The notes beneath the pieces are model-generated. The model had not been told where the DNA came from. It saw nothing but the letters and a program-made list of their open reading frames with translations, and made no database searches. From SKLM01 sp964390305 (GTDB lineage: Bacteria; Chloroflexota; Anaerolineae; B4-G1): a stretch of DNA of 12,295 nt. This document shows, in pieces, positions 6,654-12,295 of this stretch. The stretch lies in the NCBI GenBank assembly GCA_964390305.1, contig CAYMHT010000080.1, positions 1 to 12,295 on the forward strand, given 5' to 3'. The position numbers and the translations under genes were made by a program. Numbering within the stretch: the stretch's first letter is position 1; each line of letters starts with the position of its first letter.

Positions 6654-7226
6654 ATGGCAGAATTGACGGAGATTCGTTGGCATGGGCGAGGTGGTCAGGG
6701 AGTGGTCACCGCGGGCGAACTGCTGGCGGAGACGGCACTGGACAGTGGACAGTATTTCCAGGCCTTCCCCGACTACGGGCCAGAGCGGATGGGGGCGCCG
6801 ATTCGCGCCTTCACGCGCCTCAGTCCGGATCCCATCACCATTCATTCGCAGATTGAGGAGCCGGACGTCGTGCTGGTCCTCGATCCCACGCTGTTGGGCG
6901 CGGTAGCGGTGACCGAGGGGCTCGACGAGGAGGGTGTCCTGGTGGTGAACACCGCGATGAGCCCGACCGAGGTGCGCGAGGAGCTGGATTTTCACATCGG
7001 CAAGGTCTTCACCGTGGACGCCAGCCACATTGCCATTGAGGAGATGGGACGGGAGATTACCAACACCCCCATGCTGGGGGCGTTTGCGGCGGCGACGGGG
7101 CTTGTCAGTATCGACGCTCTGGCAAGGGAAGTTCGGGAGTGGTTCGGGTCGAAGCTCTCGCAGGAAGCCGTTGACGCCAACGTGCGCGCCCTGAAGCGCG
7201 CGGCCGAGGAAGTGGCGGAAGGGTAG
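6654..7226 (+). CDS. porG: Pyruvate:ferredoxin oxidoreductase, gamma subunit
   Basis: Gamma subunit of the four-subunit 2-oxoacid:ferredoxin oxidoreductase, which oxidises pyruvate with CoA to acetyl-CoA and CO2 and reduces ferredoxin in the cytoplasm. 190 residues, the usual size. Diagnostic segments are HGRGGQGVVTAGELLAE at 10-26 and FPDYGPERMGAPIRAF at 38-53, where the family has F-x-x-x-G-x-E-x-R/M-G. The ATG at 6654 has AGGAGA at 6641-6646, 7 nt upstream. It is the first gene of a porG-D-A-B set; the promoter is lost in or near the N gap. Substrate preference (pyruvate rather than 2-oxoisovalerate) is assigned from the subunit order and the downstream subunits, and is probable but not proven. 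Confidence 0.93.
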   Translation: MAELTEIRWHGRGGQGVVTAGELLAETALDSGQYFQAFPDYGPERMGAPIRAFTRLSPDPITIHSQIEEPDVVLVLDPTLLGAVAVTEGLDEEGVLVVNTAMSPTEVREELDFHIGKVFTVDASHIAIEEMGREITNTPMLGAFAAATGLVSIDALAREVREWFGSKLSQEAVDANVRALKRAAEEVAEG

Positions 7227-7290
7227 CAGACGGCAGACTGGAGGGGCGTGATCGAATGCGCGTCCTCCGGTTCTTGATAGAGAAACTTGA

Positions 7291-7295
7291 AGGAG
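7291..7295 (+). promoter_or_regulatory. Ribosome binding site that sets the porD start
   Basis: AGGAG lies 8 nt before the ATG at 7304. An alternative in-frame ATG at 7256 also has a purine-rich sequence (GGAGGGG near 7240) before it, but the family normally begins close to the LKGWKE segment, which favours 7304. Confidence 0.6.
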
Positions 7296-7303
7296 TAGAC
7301 CTT

Positions 7304-7669
7304 ATGTCAGAGTTGAAAGGATGGAAAGAGATCCCGATTGGCGGGATGATCTTGGAAGCGGGTAACGCGGTGGTGTACAAGACCGGCGACTGGCGGGCTT
7401 TCCGCCCTGTCTTCGGCGAGGCTGAGTGCATCAACTGCTTTCAGTGTTGGCTCTACTGCCCGGATTCCAGTATTCTGGTGGACGCTGAGAACGAGGAGAT
7501 GGTGGGCTTTGACCTAGAGCACTGTAAGGGATGCGGTGTGTGCGCTTCGGTCTGCCCGGTGAACGCGAGGGTGATCAAGAAGGCTGACGAGGAACTGGAG
7601 AGAGACGATCCCCGGCTTTGCATTCGGATGCTTGAGGAAGGGAAGTTCCAGGAGGTGGGCGATGAGTAG
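7304..7669 (+). CDS. porD: Pyruvate:ferredoxin oxidoreductase, delta (ferredoxin-like) subunit
   Basis: Small 2x[4Fe-4S] electron-transfer subunit that carries electrons from the PorB cluster to external ferredoxin. 121 residues from the ATG at 7304. Two complete C-x2-C-x2-C-x3-C-P cluster motifs are visible: Cys42/45/48/52 in CINCFQCWLYCP and Cys74/77/80/84 in CKGCGVCASVCP. The N-terminal part (LKGWKEIPIGG, then YKTGDWRAFRPVF at 25-37) is characteristic of PorD and separates it from free ferredoxins. The gene follows porG by 77 nt. Its end overlaps the porA start by 8 nt (ATGAGTAG), pointing to coupled translation. A start at 7256 would add 16 residues. Confidence 0.93.
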   Translation: MSELKGWKEIPIGGMILEAGNAVVYKTGDWRAFRPVFGEAECINCFQCWLYCPDSSILVDAENEEMVGFDLEHCKGCGVCASVCPVNARVIKKADEELERDDPRLCIRMLEEGKFQEVGDE

Positions 7670-8849
7670 GTTTGAGGCATTGACCGGGAATGCAGCTGTG
7701 GCCAACGCGATGCGGCAGATCAACCCGGATGTGGTGGCCGCCTATCCCATCACGCCTCAGACGGCCACCGTCCAGACCTTCTCCGAGTTTGTGAATGATG
7801 GGCTGGTGGACACGGAGTTCGTCACCGTCGAGAGTGAGCACAGCGCCATGAGCGCGTGTGTGGGCGCCTCCGCGGCCGGGGCGCGGGTGATGACCGCGAC
7901 GGCTGCCAACGGGCTGGCGCTGATGTGGGAGATCGTCTACATCGCGGCCTCTACCCGCTGCCCTATCGTCATGAGCCTGGTGAACCGCGCCCTCTCAGGA
8001 CCGATCAACATTCACCCGGATCACTCCGACGTGATGGGGATTCGAGACAGCGGCTGGATCATCCTGATGTCCGAGAACGGCCAAGAGGCCTATGACAACA
8101 TCATCCAGGCCGTGCGCATCGGCGAGCATCCGGACGTGCTGCTGCCGGTGGCCGTCTGCCAGGACGGATTCATCACCGGCCACGGGCTGGAGCGGGTTGA
8201 GGTGTACGAGGACGACGATGTGAAGGACTTCGTCGGCACGTATGAGCCACAGTGGCCGCTCCTCGACCTGCAGAACCCCAAGACCTATGGACCACTCGAC
8301 TTCTACGACTACTACTACGAGCATAAGCGTCAGCAGGTCGAGGCTATGGAGAACGCCACGCCGGTGATTCTGGAGGTGGCGAAGGAGTTCAACGAACGGT
8401 TCGATCGCAGCTACGGTCTCTTTGAGGCCTATCGGCTGGATGATGCTGACGTGGCCGTCGTGGTCGCCAACTCGACCGCCGGCACAGCGAAGACCGTCGT
8501 GGATCAACTCCGCGACGAGGGGGTCAAGGCTGGTCTGCTCAAGATCCGTCTCTTCCGTCCGTTCCCGGGCGAGGAGCTGGCGCGCGCACTCGGTCATCTG
8601 GATGCGGTGGCGGTGATGGATCGCTCGATCTCCTTCGGTGCCATGGAGAATGCCGGCCCTCTATACCTTGAGTTGCTGGCGGCGTTGGCTGCCCACGACG
8701 TGAGGATACCGGTGATGGATTATGTCTACGGCCTTGGTGGGCGCGACATCCTGCCTCACGAGATCGAGCGGGTCTTCCGTGATGCCCTGAACGTGGCCGA
8801 GACCGGCCAGGTAGAGCGCAGGGTGACCTACCTAAGCGTGCGAGATTGA
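7662..8849 (+). CDS. porA: Pyruvate:ferredoxin oxidoreductase, alpha subunit
   Basis: Alpha subunit of the oxidoreductase, supplying the pyrimidine-binding part of the thiamine-diphosphate site and the CoA-related domain. 395 residues from the ATG at 7662, preceded by AGGAGGTG at 7650-7657 inside the porD end; the upstream in-frame start at 7632 lacks such a site. Recognisable blocks are AAYPITPQT at 26-34, VESEHSAMSACVGASAAGAR at 56-75, NRALSGPINIHPDHSDVMG at 108-126, then RDSGWIILMSENGQEAYD at 128-145, LLKIRLFRPFPGEEL at 292-306 and VMDRSISFGAMENAGPLY at 318-335. These match PorA of pyruvate-type enzymes in length and order. porB starts 10 nt after the stop. Confidence 0.95.
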   Translation: MSRFEALTGNAAVANAMRQINPDVVAAYPITPQTATVQTFSEFVNDGLVDTEFVTVESEHSAMSACVGASAAGARVMTATAANGLALMWEIVYIAASTRCPIVMSLVNRALSGPINIHPDHSDVMGIRDSGWIILMSENGQEAYDNIIQAVRIGEHPDVLLPVAVCQDGFITGHGLERVEVYEDDDVKDFVGTYEPQWPLLDLQNPKTYGPLDFYDYYYEHKRQQVEAMENATPVILEVAKEFNERFDRSYGLFEAYRLDDADVAVVVANSTAGTAKTVVDQLRDEGVKAGLLKIRLFRPFPGEELARALGHLDAVAVMDRSISFGAMENAGPLYLELLAALAAHDVRIPVMDYVYGLGGRDILPHEIERVFRDALNVAETGQVERRVTYLSVRD

Positions 8850-8859
8850 GGAGTATACT

Positions 8860-9795
8860 ATGGCGACGAGATTAGCACCTAAAGAGCTAGCGAAGAAGCC
8901 GGAGCGTCTGGCCCCGGGGCATCGGCTGTGCGCCGGTTGCGGCGCTTCGATCATTGTGCGGCAGATGATGGCCGCCATCGACGATCCCGTCGTGCTGGCG
9001 AACGCGACCGGCTGTCTGGAGGTGGCGACCACCATCTATCCCTACACCGCGTGGCGCGTACCGTGGATCCACAACGCCTTCGAGAACGCGGCCTCGACCA
9101 TCAGTGGCGTCGAAGCAGCGTATAAGTCTATGGTGCGGCAGGGGAAGATCGAGGATCAGAACGTCAAGTTCATCGCCTACGGTGGCGACGGAGGGACCTA
9201 CGACATCGGGCTGCAGGCCCTCTCCGGTGCCGCCGAGCGTGGACACCAGTTCCTGTACGTGTGCTACGACAATGGCGCTTACATGAACACGGGTATCCAG
9301 CGTTCCAGCGCCACGCCGTTCGGTGCGCACACCACTACCTCGCCAGCCGGCAGCAAGATCCCGGGCAAGCAGCAGTTCCGGAAGGACCTGACCCGGATCA
9401 TGGCTGCTCACGACATCCCCTACGTAGCGCAGGCAGCCCCTAGCAGGTGGCGCGACCTGATGGAGAAGACGCGGAAGGCGGTGAACTGCGGTGGGCCAGC
9501 CTTCATGAACGTGTTGTCATCGTGCAACCGAGGATGGCGACACGGGACGGACGAGACCGTCGAGATTACCCAGCTGGCGGTGGATACGTGCTACTGGCCG
9601 CTCTACGAGGTGGAGGACGGCGAATGGAGGTTGACCTACGAGCCACGGGAGAAGCTTCCCGTGGAGGAGTGGCTGAAGCGGCAAGGTCGGTTCCGGCATC
9701 TCTTCAAGCCGCAGAATCGGCATATGATCGAGAAGATGCAGGCGGAGGTCGATCGACGCTGGGAAGAGCTGCTGGAGCGGTGCGGCGAGGCCTAG
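8860..9795 (+). CDS. porB: Pyruvate:ferredoxin oxidoreductase, beta subunit
   Basis: Beta subunit, which binds the thiamine diphosphate-magnesium group and the proximal [4Fe-4S] cluster. 311 residues. Four cysteines fit the proximal cluster: Cys24 and Cys27 in LCAGCGAS, Cys52 in NATGCLEV and Cys222 in SSCNRGW. The diphosphate/metal motif is YGGDGGTYDIG at 107-117, followed by DNGAYMNTGIQRS at 137-149, the standard continuation in PorB. The ATG at 8860 has GAGGAG at 8848-8853, 6 nt upstream, partly within the porA stop. It is the last gene of the operon; an intrinsic terminator follows 22 nt later. All four subunits look intact, so the enzyme should be functional. Confidence 0.95.
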   Translation: MATRLAPKELAKKPERLAPGHRLCAGCGASIIVRQMMAAIDDPVVLANATGCLEVATTIYPYTAWRVPWIHNAFENAASTISGVEAAYKSMVRQGKIEDQNVKFIAYGGDGGTYDIGLQALSGAAERGHQFLYVCYDNGAYMNTGIQRSSATPFGAHTTTSPAGSKIPGKQQFRKDLTRIMAAHDIPYVAQAAPSRWRDLMEKTRKAVNCGGPAFMNVLSSCNRGWRHGTDETVEITQLAVDTCYWPLYEVEDGEWRLTYEPREKLPVEEWLKRQGRFRHLFKPQNRHMIEKMQAEVDRRWEELLERCGEA

Positions 9796-9817
9796 CGGCC
9801 GATTCGTGAACCAAGGT

Positions 9818-9850
9818 CGCCCCGTGGTGTTTGAGCCACGGGGCGCTTTT
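9818..9850 (+). terminator. Intrinsic terminator of the por operon
   Basis: CGCCCCGTGG at 9818-9827 pairs perfectly with CCACGGGGCG at 9836-9845 around an 8-nt loop, followed by CTTTTCTGTCT. The 10-bp GC-rich stem plus T-rich tail 22 nt after porB is a classical Rho-independent terminator. Confidence 0.93.
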
Positions 9851-9926
9851 CTGTCTCGGCACGAGCTCCGAACTTGTGAACGGTGAACGACGGTCTTGGA
9901 AGGGTGACGCGGACGCGGCGCTGTCG

Positions 9927-11255
9927 ATGCACAGGGTCCTGAGCACCTGGTGGCCGCTGGCACTCAGCTGGCTGCTGATGGCCGCCGAAGGTCCAGCGCT
10001 GAGCGCCATTGTGGCCCGGCTGGCGAATCCCGAGGTCAACCTGGCGGCTTTTGGCGGCATCGTCTATCCTCTGGCGCTGATCATCGAGGCGCCGATCATC
10101 ATGCTCCTTTCGGCCTCGACGGCTCTAAGCAAGGACTGGGATTCCTACCGGAAGCTGAGGCGGTTCATGATGTGGATGGGAGGGCTCCTGACCGGCGTGC
10201 ACCTGCTGGTGGCGTTCACCCCGCTCTACGACGTGCTCGTGGTAGAGCTGATTCGCCCACCGGCAGAGGTTGTTGAACCCGCTCGCATCGGCCTGATGGT
10301 CACGGTACCGTGGACCTGGGCCATCGCCTACCGGCGCTTCAAGCAAGGGCTGCTGATTCGCTTCGGCCACTCGCGGACGGTGGGTCTGGGGACGTTCGTG
10401 CGGCTCACGGCCGACGGGGCCGTGCTGGTGGTGGGCTACTTGGTTGGAACGATTCCCGGTGTCGTCGTCGCCGCGTCGGCCCTGGTCGCGGGGGTGATGA
10501 GCGAGGCGATCTATGCCGGGCTTCGGGCGCGCGCGGTGGTTCGGGGTGAGTTGAGGGAGGCACGGCCGGTCGAGGAACCCCTCACACTGCATTCGTTCAT
10601 CGACTTCTATACTCCTCTGGCGATGACCTCACTTCTTCGCCTCCTCGCAGAGCCGCTGAGCAGTGCGGCGCTCAGCCGCATGCCGCGAGCGCTGGATTCG
10701 CTGGCGGTGTGGTCGGTTGTGACGGGGTTCGTCTTTCTGCTCCGGAGCTTTGGGGTGGCGTACAACGAGGTCGTCATCGCCCTGCTCGACGAACCACGAT
10801 CCTCGCAGGCACTGCGTCGTTTCATGGTCGTCCTGACCGTGGTGGTGACCGTCGTGCTACTCGTCGTGACCGGCACGCCGCTGGCGACGGTCTGGTTCGA
10901 GCGCGTGACCGGGCTGCGATCCGAGCTGGCCGTGCTGTCGGGGCGCGGGCTCTGGGTGGCGGCGTTGATGCCCGGCATCGCCGTGCTGCAGAGCTGGTAT
11001 CAGGGGGTGATCGTACACAGCCGACGCACCCGAGGGGTCACGGAGGCCGTGGTGATCTACCTGGTGACCAGCGGGGCGGTTCTCTGGAGCGGCGTGGTCT
11101 GGAATCGCGTCGCCGGGCTTTACGTGGGGCTGGCGGCGGTCAGCCTTGGGAGGCTGATGCAGACGGCGTGGCTCTGGTACCGGAGTCGGCCGGCCGTGGA
11201 GAGCGTGGAGGAAGAGGATGCTCTCTACGAGCGTTGCTGGACGTGCTTCCGGTAG
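9927..11255 (+). CDS. MOP-superfamily (MATE/ANKH-like) 12-helix membrane transporter
   Basis: Integral membrane protein of 442 residues from the ATG at 9927; about 12 hydrophobic helices can be counted (starting near 8, 41, 82, 119, 155, 175, 222, 258, 300, 337, 369 and 394). It has an internal duplication: PLALSWLLMAAEGPALSA from residue 10 and PLAMTSLLRLLAEPLSSA from residue 230, both followed some 50 residues later by LRRFM (77-81 and 296-300). Two six-helix lobes of this kind are the hallmark of the MOP flippase/MATE fold. The opening WWPLAL recalls a WWPLAL segment in animal ANKH, a pyrophosphate/nucleotide export protein, but that link is tentative. The substrate is unknown. The start is uncertain: no good ribosome site precedes 9927, and GTG 9876 would add 17 residues. 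The C-terminal tail (EEEDALYERCWTCFR) is cytoplasmic-looking, and its last 31 bp overlap the convergent pyrophosphatase gene. Confidence 0.75.
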   Translation: MHRVLSTWWPLALSWLLMAAEGPALSAIVARLANPEVNLAAFGGIVYPLALIIEAPIIMLLSASTALSKDWDSYRKLRRFMMWMGGLLTGVHLLVAFTPLYDVLVVELIRPPAEVVEPARIGLMVTVPWTWAIAYRRFKQGLLIRFGHSRTVGLGTFVRLTADGAVLVVGYLVGTIPGVVVAASALVAGVMSEAIYAGLRARAVVRGELREARPVEEPLTLHSFIDFYTPLAMTSLLRLLAEPLSSAALSRMPRALDSLAVWSVVTGFVFLLRSFGVAYNEVVIALLDEPRSSQALRRFMVVLTVVVTVVLLVVTGTPLATVWFERVTGLRSELAVLSGRGLWVAALMPGIAVLQSWYQGVIVHSRRTRGVTEAVVIYLVTSGAVLWSGVVWNRVAGLYVGLAAVSLGRLMQTAWLWYRSRPAVESVEEEDALYERCWTCFR

Positions 11256-11761
11256 CGGTCGACGGCCCTTCTGATCTCGTCGTAGGCCCCATTCTTGCCC
11301 TCCCAGCCTTTAGACTCTACCTCGGCCATCTCCAGATCCTTGTAGACGCTGAAGAAGTGCTGCGCCTCCTCCAGGAAGTGCCGGGGGACGTCTTCGAGCT
11401 CCCCGTATCCACTGAAGAGGGGGTCGGTGTGCGGGACGGCGAGGATCTTGGGGTCGTATTCGCCCCTGTCGATGAGGTGGAAGACCCCGAGAGGCCGGGC
11501 TTCGATGACGCAACCGGGGAAGGTTGGCTCGTGGACCATCACCAGGGCGGCCAGGGGATCGTCGTTCTCCTTCAAGGTTCGCGGGATGAATCCGTAGTCG
11601 CCTGGATAATGAAGCGAGGAGAAGAGGACGCGGTCAAGCTGCATAAATGCACGAGCGCGGTCGTATTCGTATTTGTTGCGGGATCCACTGGGGATCTCAA
11701 CGACAACGTTGACGACCCGGGGCGAGTCGGGTCCAGTGCGGAGTTCGTGCCACAGATTCAT
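11225..11761 (-). CDS. ppa: Family I inorganic pyrophosphatase with two substituted metal-ligand positions
   Basis: Cytoplasmic enzyme family that hydrolyses pyrophosphate to two phosphates. 178 residues, normal length. Conserved active-site elements are Glu22, Lys30 and Glu32 in EIPSGSRNKYEYD, then YPGDYGFIP at 52-60, Asp98 and Asp103-x-Lys105 in LIDRGEYDPK, and Tyr140-Lys141 in SVYKDLE. The PPase signature is off-consensus: the E. coli pattern D65-G-D67-P-V-D70 is here N66-D-D68-P-L-A71, so two aspartates that normally bind the activating metals are Asn and Ala. The ATG has AAGGAG (top strand 11770-11775) 8 nt upstream. The gene has its own promoter and runs convergently into the transporter gene. 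It may be a weakened, metal-altered or non-catalytic homologue; family membership itself is sure. Confidence 0.93.
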   Translation of the reverse strand: MNLWHELRTGPDSPRVVNVVVEIPSGSRNKYEYDRARAFMQLDRVLFSSLHYPGDYGFIPRTLKENDDPLAALVMVHEPTFPGCVIEARPLGVFHLIDRGEYDPKILAVPHTDPLFSGYGELEDVPRHFLEEAQHFFSVYKDLEMAEVESKGWEGKNGAYDEIRRAVDRYRKHVQQRS

Positions 11762-11796
11762 GACTTGCTCTCCTTGCAGGTTTGGCTGTTCCTTCG

Positions 11797-11825
11797 ATCT
11801 TACTGGCGGCCCGGACGGTTGTCAA
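11797..11825 (-). promoter_or_regulatory. Sigma-70-type promoter of the pyrophosphatase gene
   Basis: Read on the minus strand: -35 TTGACA (top 11820-11825, perfect consensus), a 17-bp spacer, and -10 TAAGAT (top 11797-11802, four of six). Transcription would start near 11790 and give a leader of about 28 nt containing the ribosome site. The remaining bases up to 11903 show no gene and no convincing terminator. Confidence 0.75.
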
Positions 11826-11903
11826 GGAGGGTGACGTGGGCTGGCGTGCAACGGGGGACGGTGCCCGTCTTCCTGGCGGGGGCAGACCTTTTCCGCCGGG
11901 GAT

Positions 11904-12137
11904 TCAGACCCCGTAGCGGTCGTAGATCTCCCACCTGATGGGGCAGGAACAGATGTAGGAGTATCCGAAGCTCATGGCGTAGGGGCAGTGGCCCAGCGTG
12001 GGTTTCTCTACGAACAGCACTCCCCGCACTGAGTTGCGGACAGCGCACCGAGGGCTTTCGCGATCATGCAGGCATGCGAATCCGCGCGGGCACTTATCTG
12101 TTCTCTGACGCGTCTCCTCAGATACTTCCATCGTCAT
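11904..12137 (-). CDS. Small six-cysteine protein of unknown function
   Basis: A 77-residue protein I do not recognise. It has six cysteines: Cys16 and Cys22 in CPRGFACL, Cys31 in SPRC, Cys51 in GHCPYAMSFGYSY, and Cys63/Cys65 in ICSCP. The tail PIRWEIYDRYGV is charged and aromatic. The spacing would suit a zinc or iron-sulfur site, but this is inference. No signal peptide or membrane segment is visible, so it is probably cytoplasmic. It is supported as a real gene by a ribosome site (GGGGGAG about 5 nt before the ATG at 12137; a second ATG lies two codons in) and by a promoter 66 nt upstream. It lies upstream of the pyrophosphatase gene on the same strand but each has its own promoter. Confidence 0.65.
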   Translation of the reverse strand: MTMEVSEETRQRTDKCPRGFACLHDRESPRCAVRNSVRGVLFVEKPTLGHCPYAMSFGYSYICSCPIRWEIYDRYGV

Positions 12138-12209
12138 CTCGGCTCCCCCTCGCTCTCAGTCCAGACTCCTGCCCGGCGCGCGAGGCCTGCGTCGGTGGGC
12201 CTCTACTGT

Positions 12210-12238
12210 AGTATACCATACGCGGCGGCGCCTGTCTG
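12210..12238 (-). promoter_or_regulatory. Sigma-70-type promoter of the small cysteine-rich protein gene
   Basis: Minus strand: -35 CAGACA (top 12233-12238, four of six), 17-bp spacer, -10 TATACT (top 12210-12215, five of six). The predicted leader is about 66 nt. The bases from 12239 to the window end show nothing else I can support. Confidence 0.6.
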
Positions 12239-12295
12239 GTGCAAAAGTTTGACTCTCGTTGTCGCGTGAGTTAGACGTTTCTTGTGGCAAATGTT

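Noticed and set aside
9831..9926. Upstream extension of the transporter from a TTG at 9831
   Set aside because: That start lies inside the loop of the por terminator hairpin and has no ribosome site. The first membrane helix begins shortly after the ATG at 9927.
10709..11938. Plus-strand open frame of 409 codons overlapping the transporter and ppa
   Set aside because: Its translation is arginine/glycine-rich without motifs, and it covers parts of two real genes in other frames.
12066..12269. Plus-strand open frame of 67 codons at the right end
   Set aside because: It is antisense to the small cysteine-rich gene and its promoter, with no ribosome site or motif.

Overview
The window is GC-rich bacterial DNA with short spacers, frequent stop/start overlaps and some TTG starts. 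It comes from a draft assembly, because a run of exactly 100 N splits it at 6508-6607. The protein styles (paired PstB proteins, a four-subunit pyruvate:ferredoxin oxidoreductase, a PPase starting MNLWH) suggest a Chloroflexota-like bacterium with anaerobic or facultative metabolism. That placement rests on memory of family styles and is low confidence.

Left part, 1-6267, plus strand: a high-affinity phosphate uptake operon. It holds the 3' end of pstS, then pstC, pstA, two different pstB genes and phoU. A nitrilase-superfamily amidase and an inositol-monophosphatase-family phosphatase follow with spacers of about 20 nt and are probably cotranscribed. The two PstB proteins carry complementary motif losses, which predicts an obligate PstB1-PstB2 heterodimer with one consensus and one degenerate ATP site.

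Middle, 6268-6653: a non-coding stretch with a strong inverted repeat directly beside the N gap. Then 6654-9795 holds porG-porD-porA-porB, encoding a complete pyruvate (2-oxoacid):ferredoxin oxidoreductase that makes acetyl-CoA and reduced ferredoxin. It closes with a clear intrinsic terminator at 9818-9850.

Right part: a 12-helix MOP-superfamily membrane protein (plus strand), with some resemblance to the ANKH pyrophosphate-export family, runs convergently into a family I inorganic pyrophosphatase (minus strand); their coding ends overlap by 31 bp. The pyrophosphatase keeps most of its active site but lacks two of the usual metal-binding aspartates. It has a near-consensus sigma-70-type promoter. 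Upstream of it, also on the minus strand, is a 77-residue six-cysteine protein of unknown function with its own promoter.

No tRNA, rRNA, CRISPR array, transposon or phage gene was seen. The most interesting signals are the asymmetric PstB pair, the altered pyrophosphatase beside an ANKH-like transporter, and the small cysteine-rich protein.
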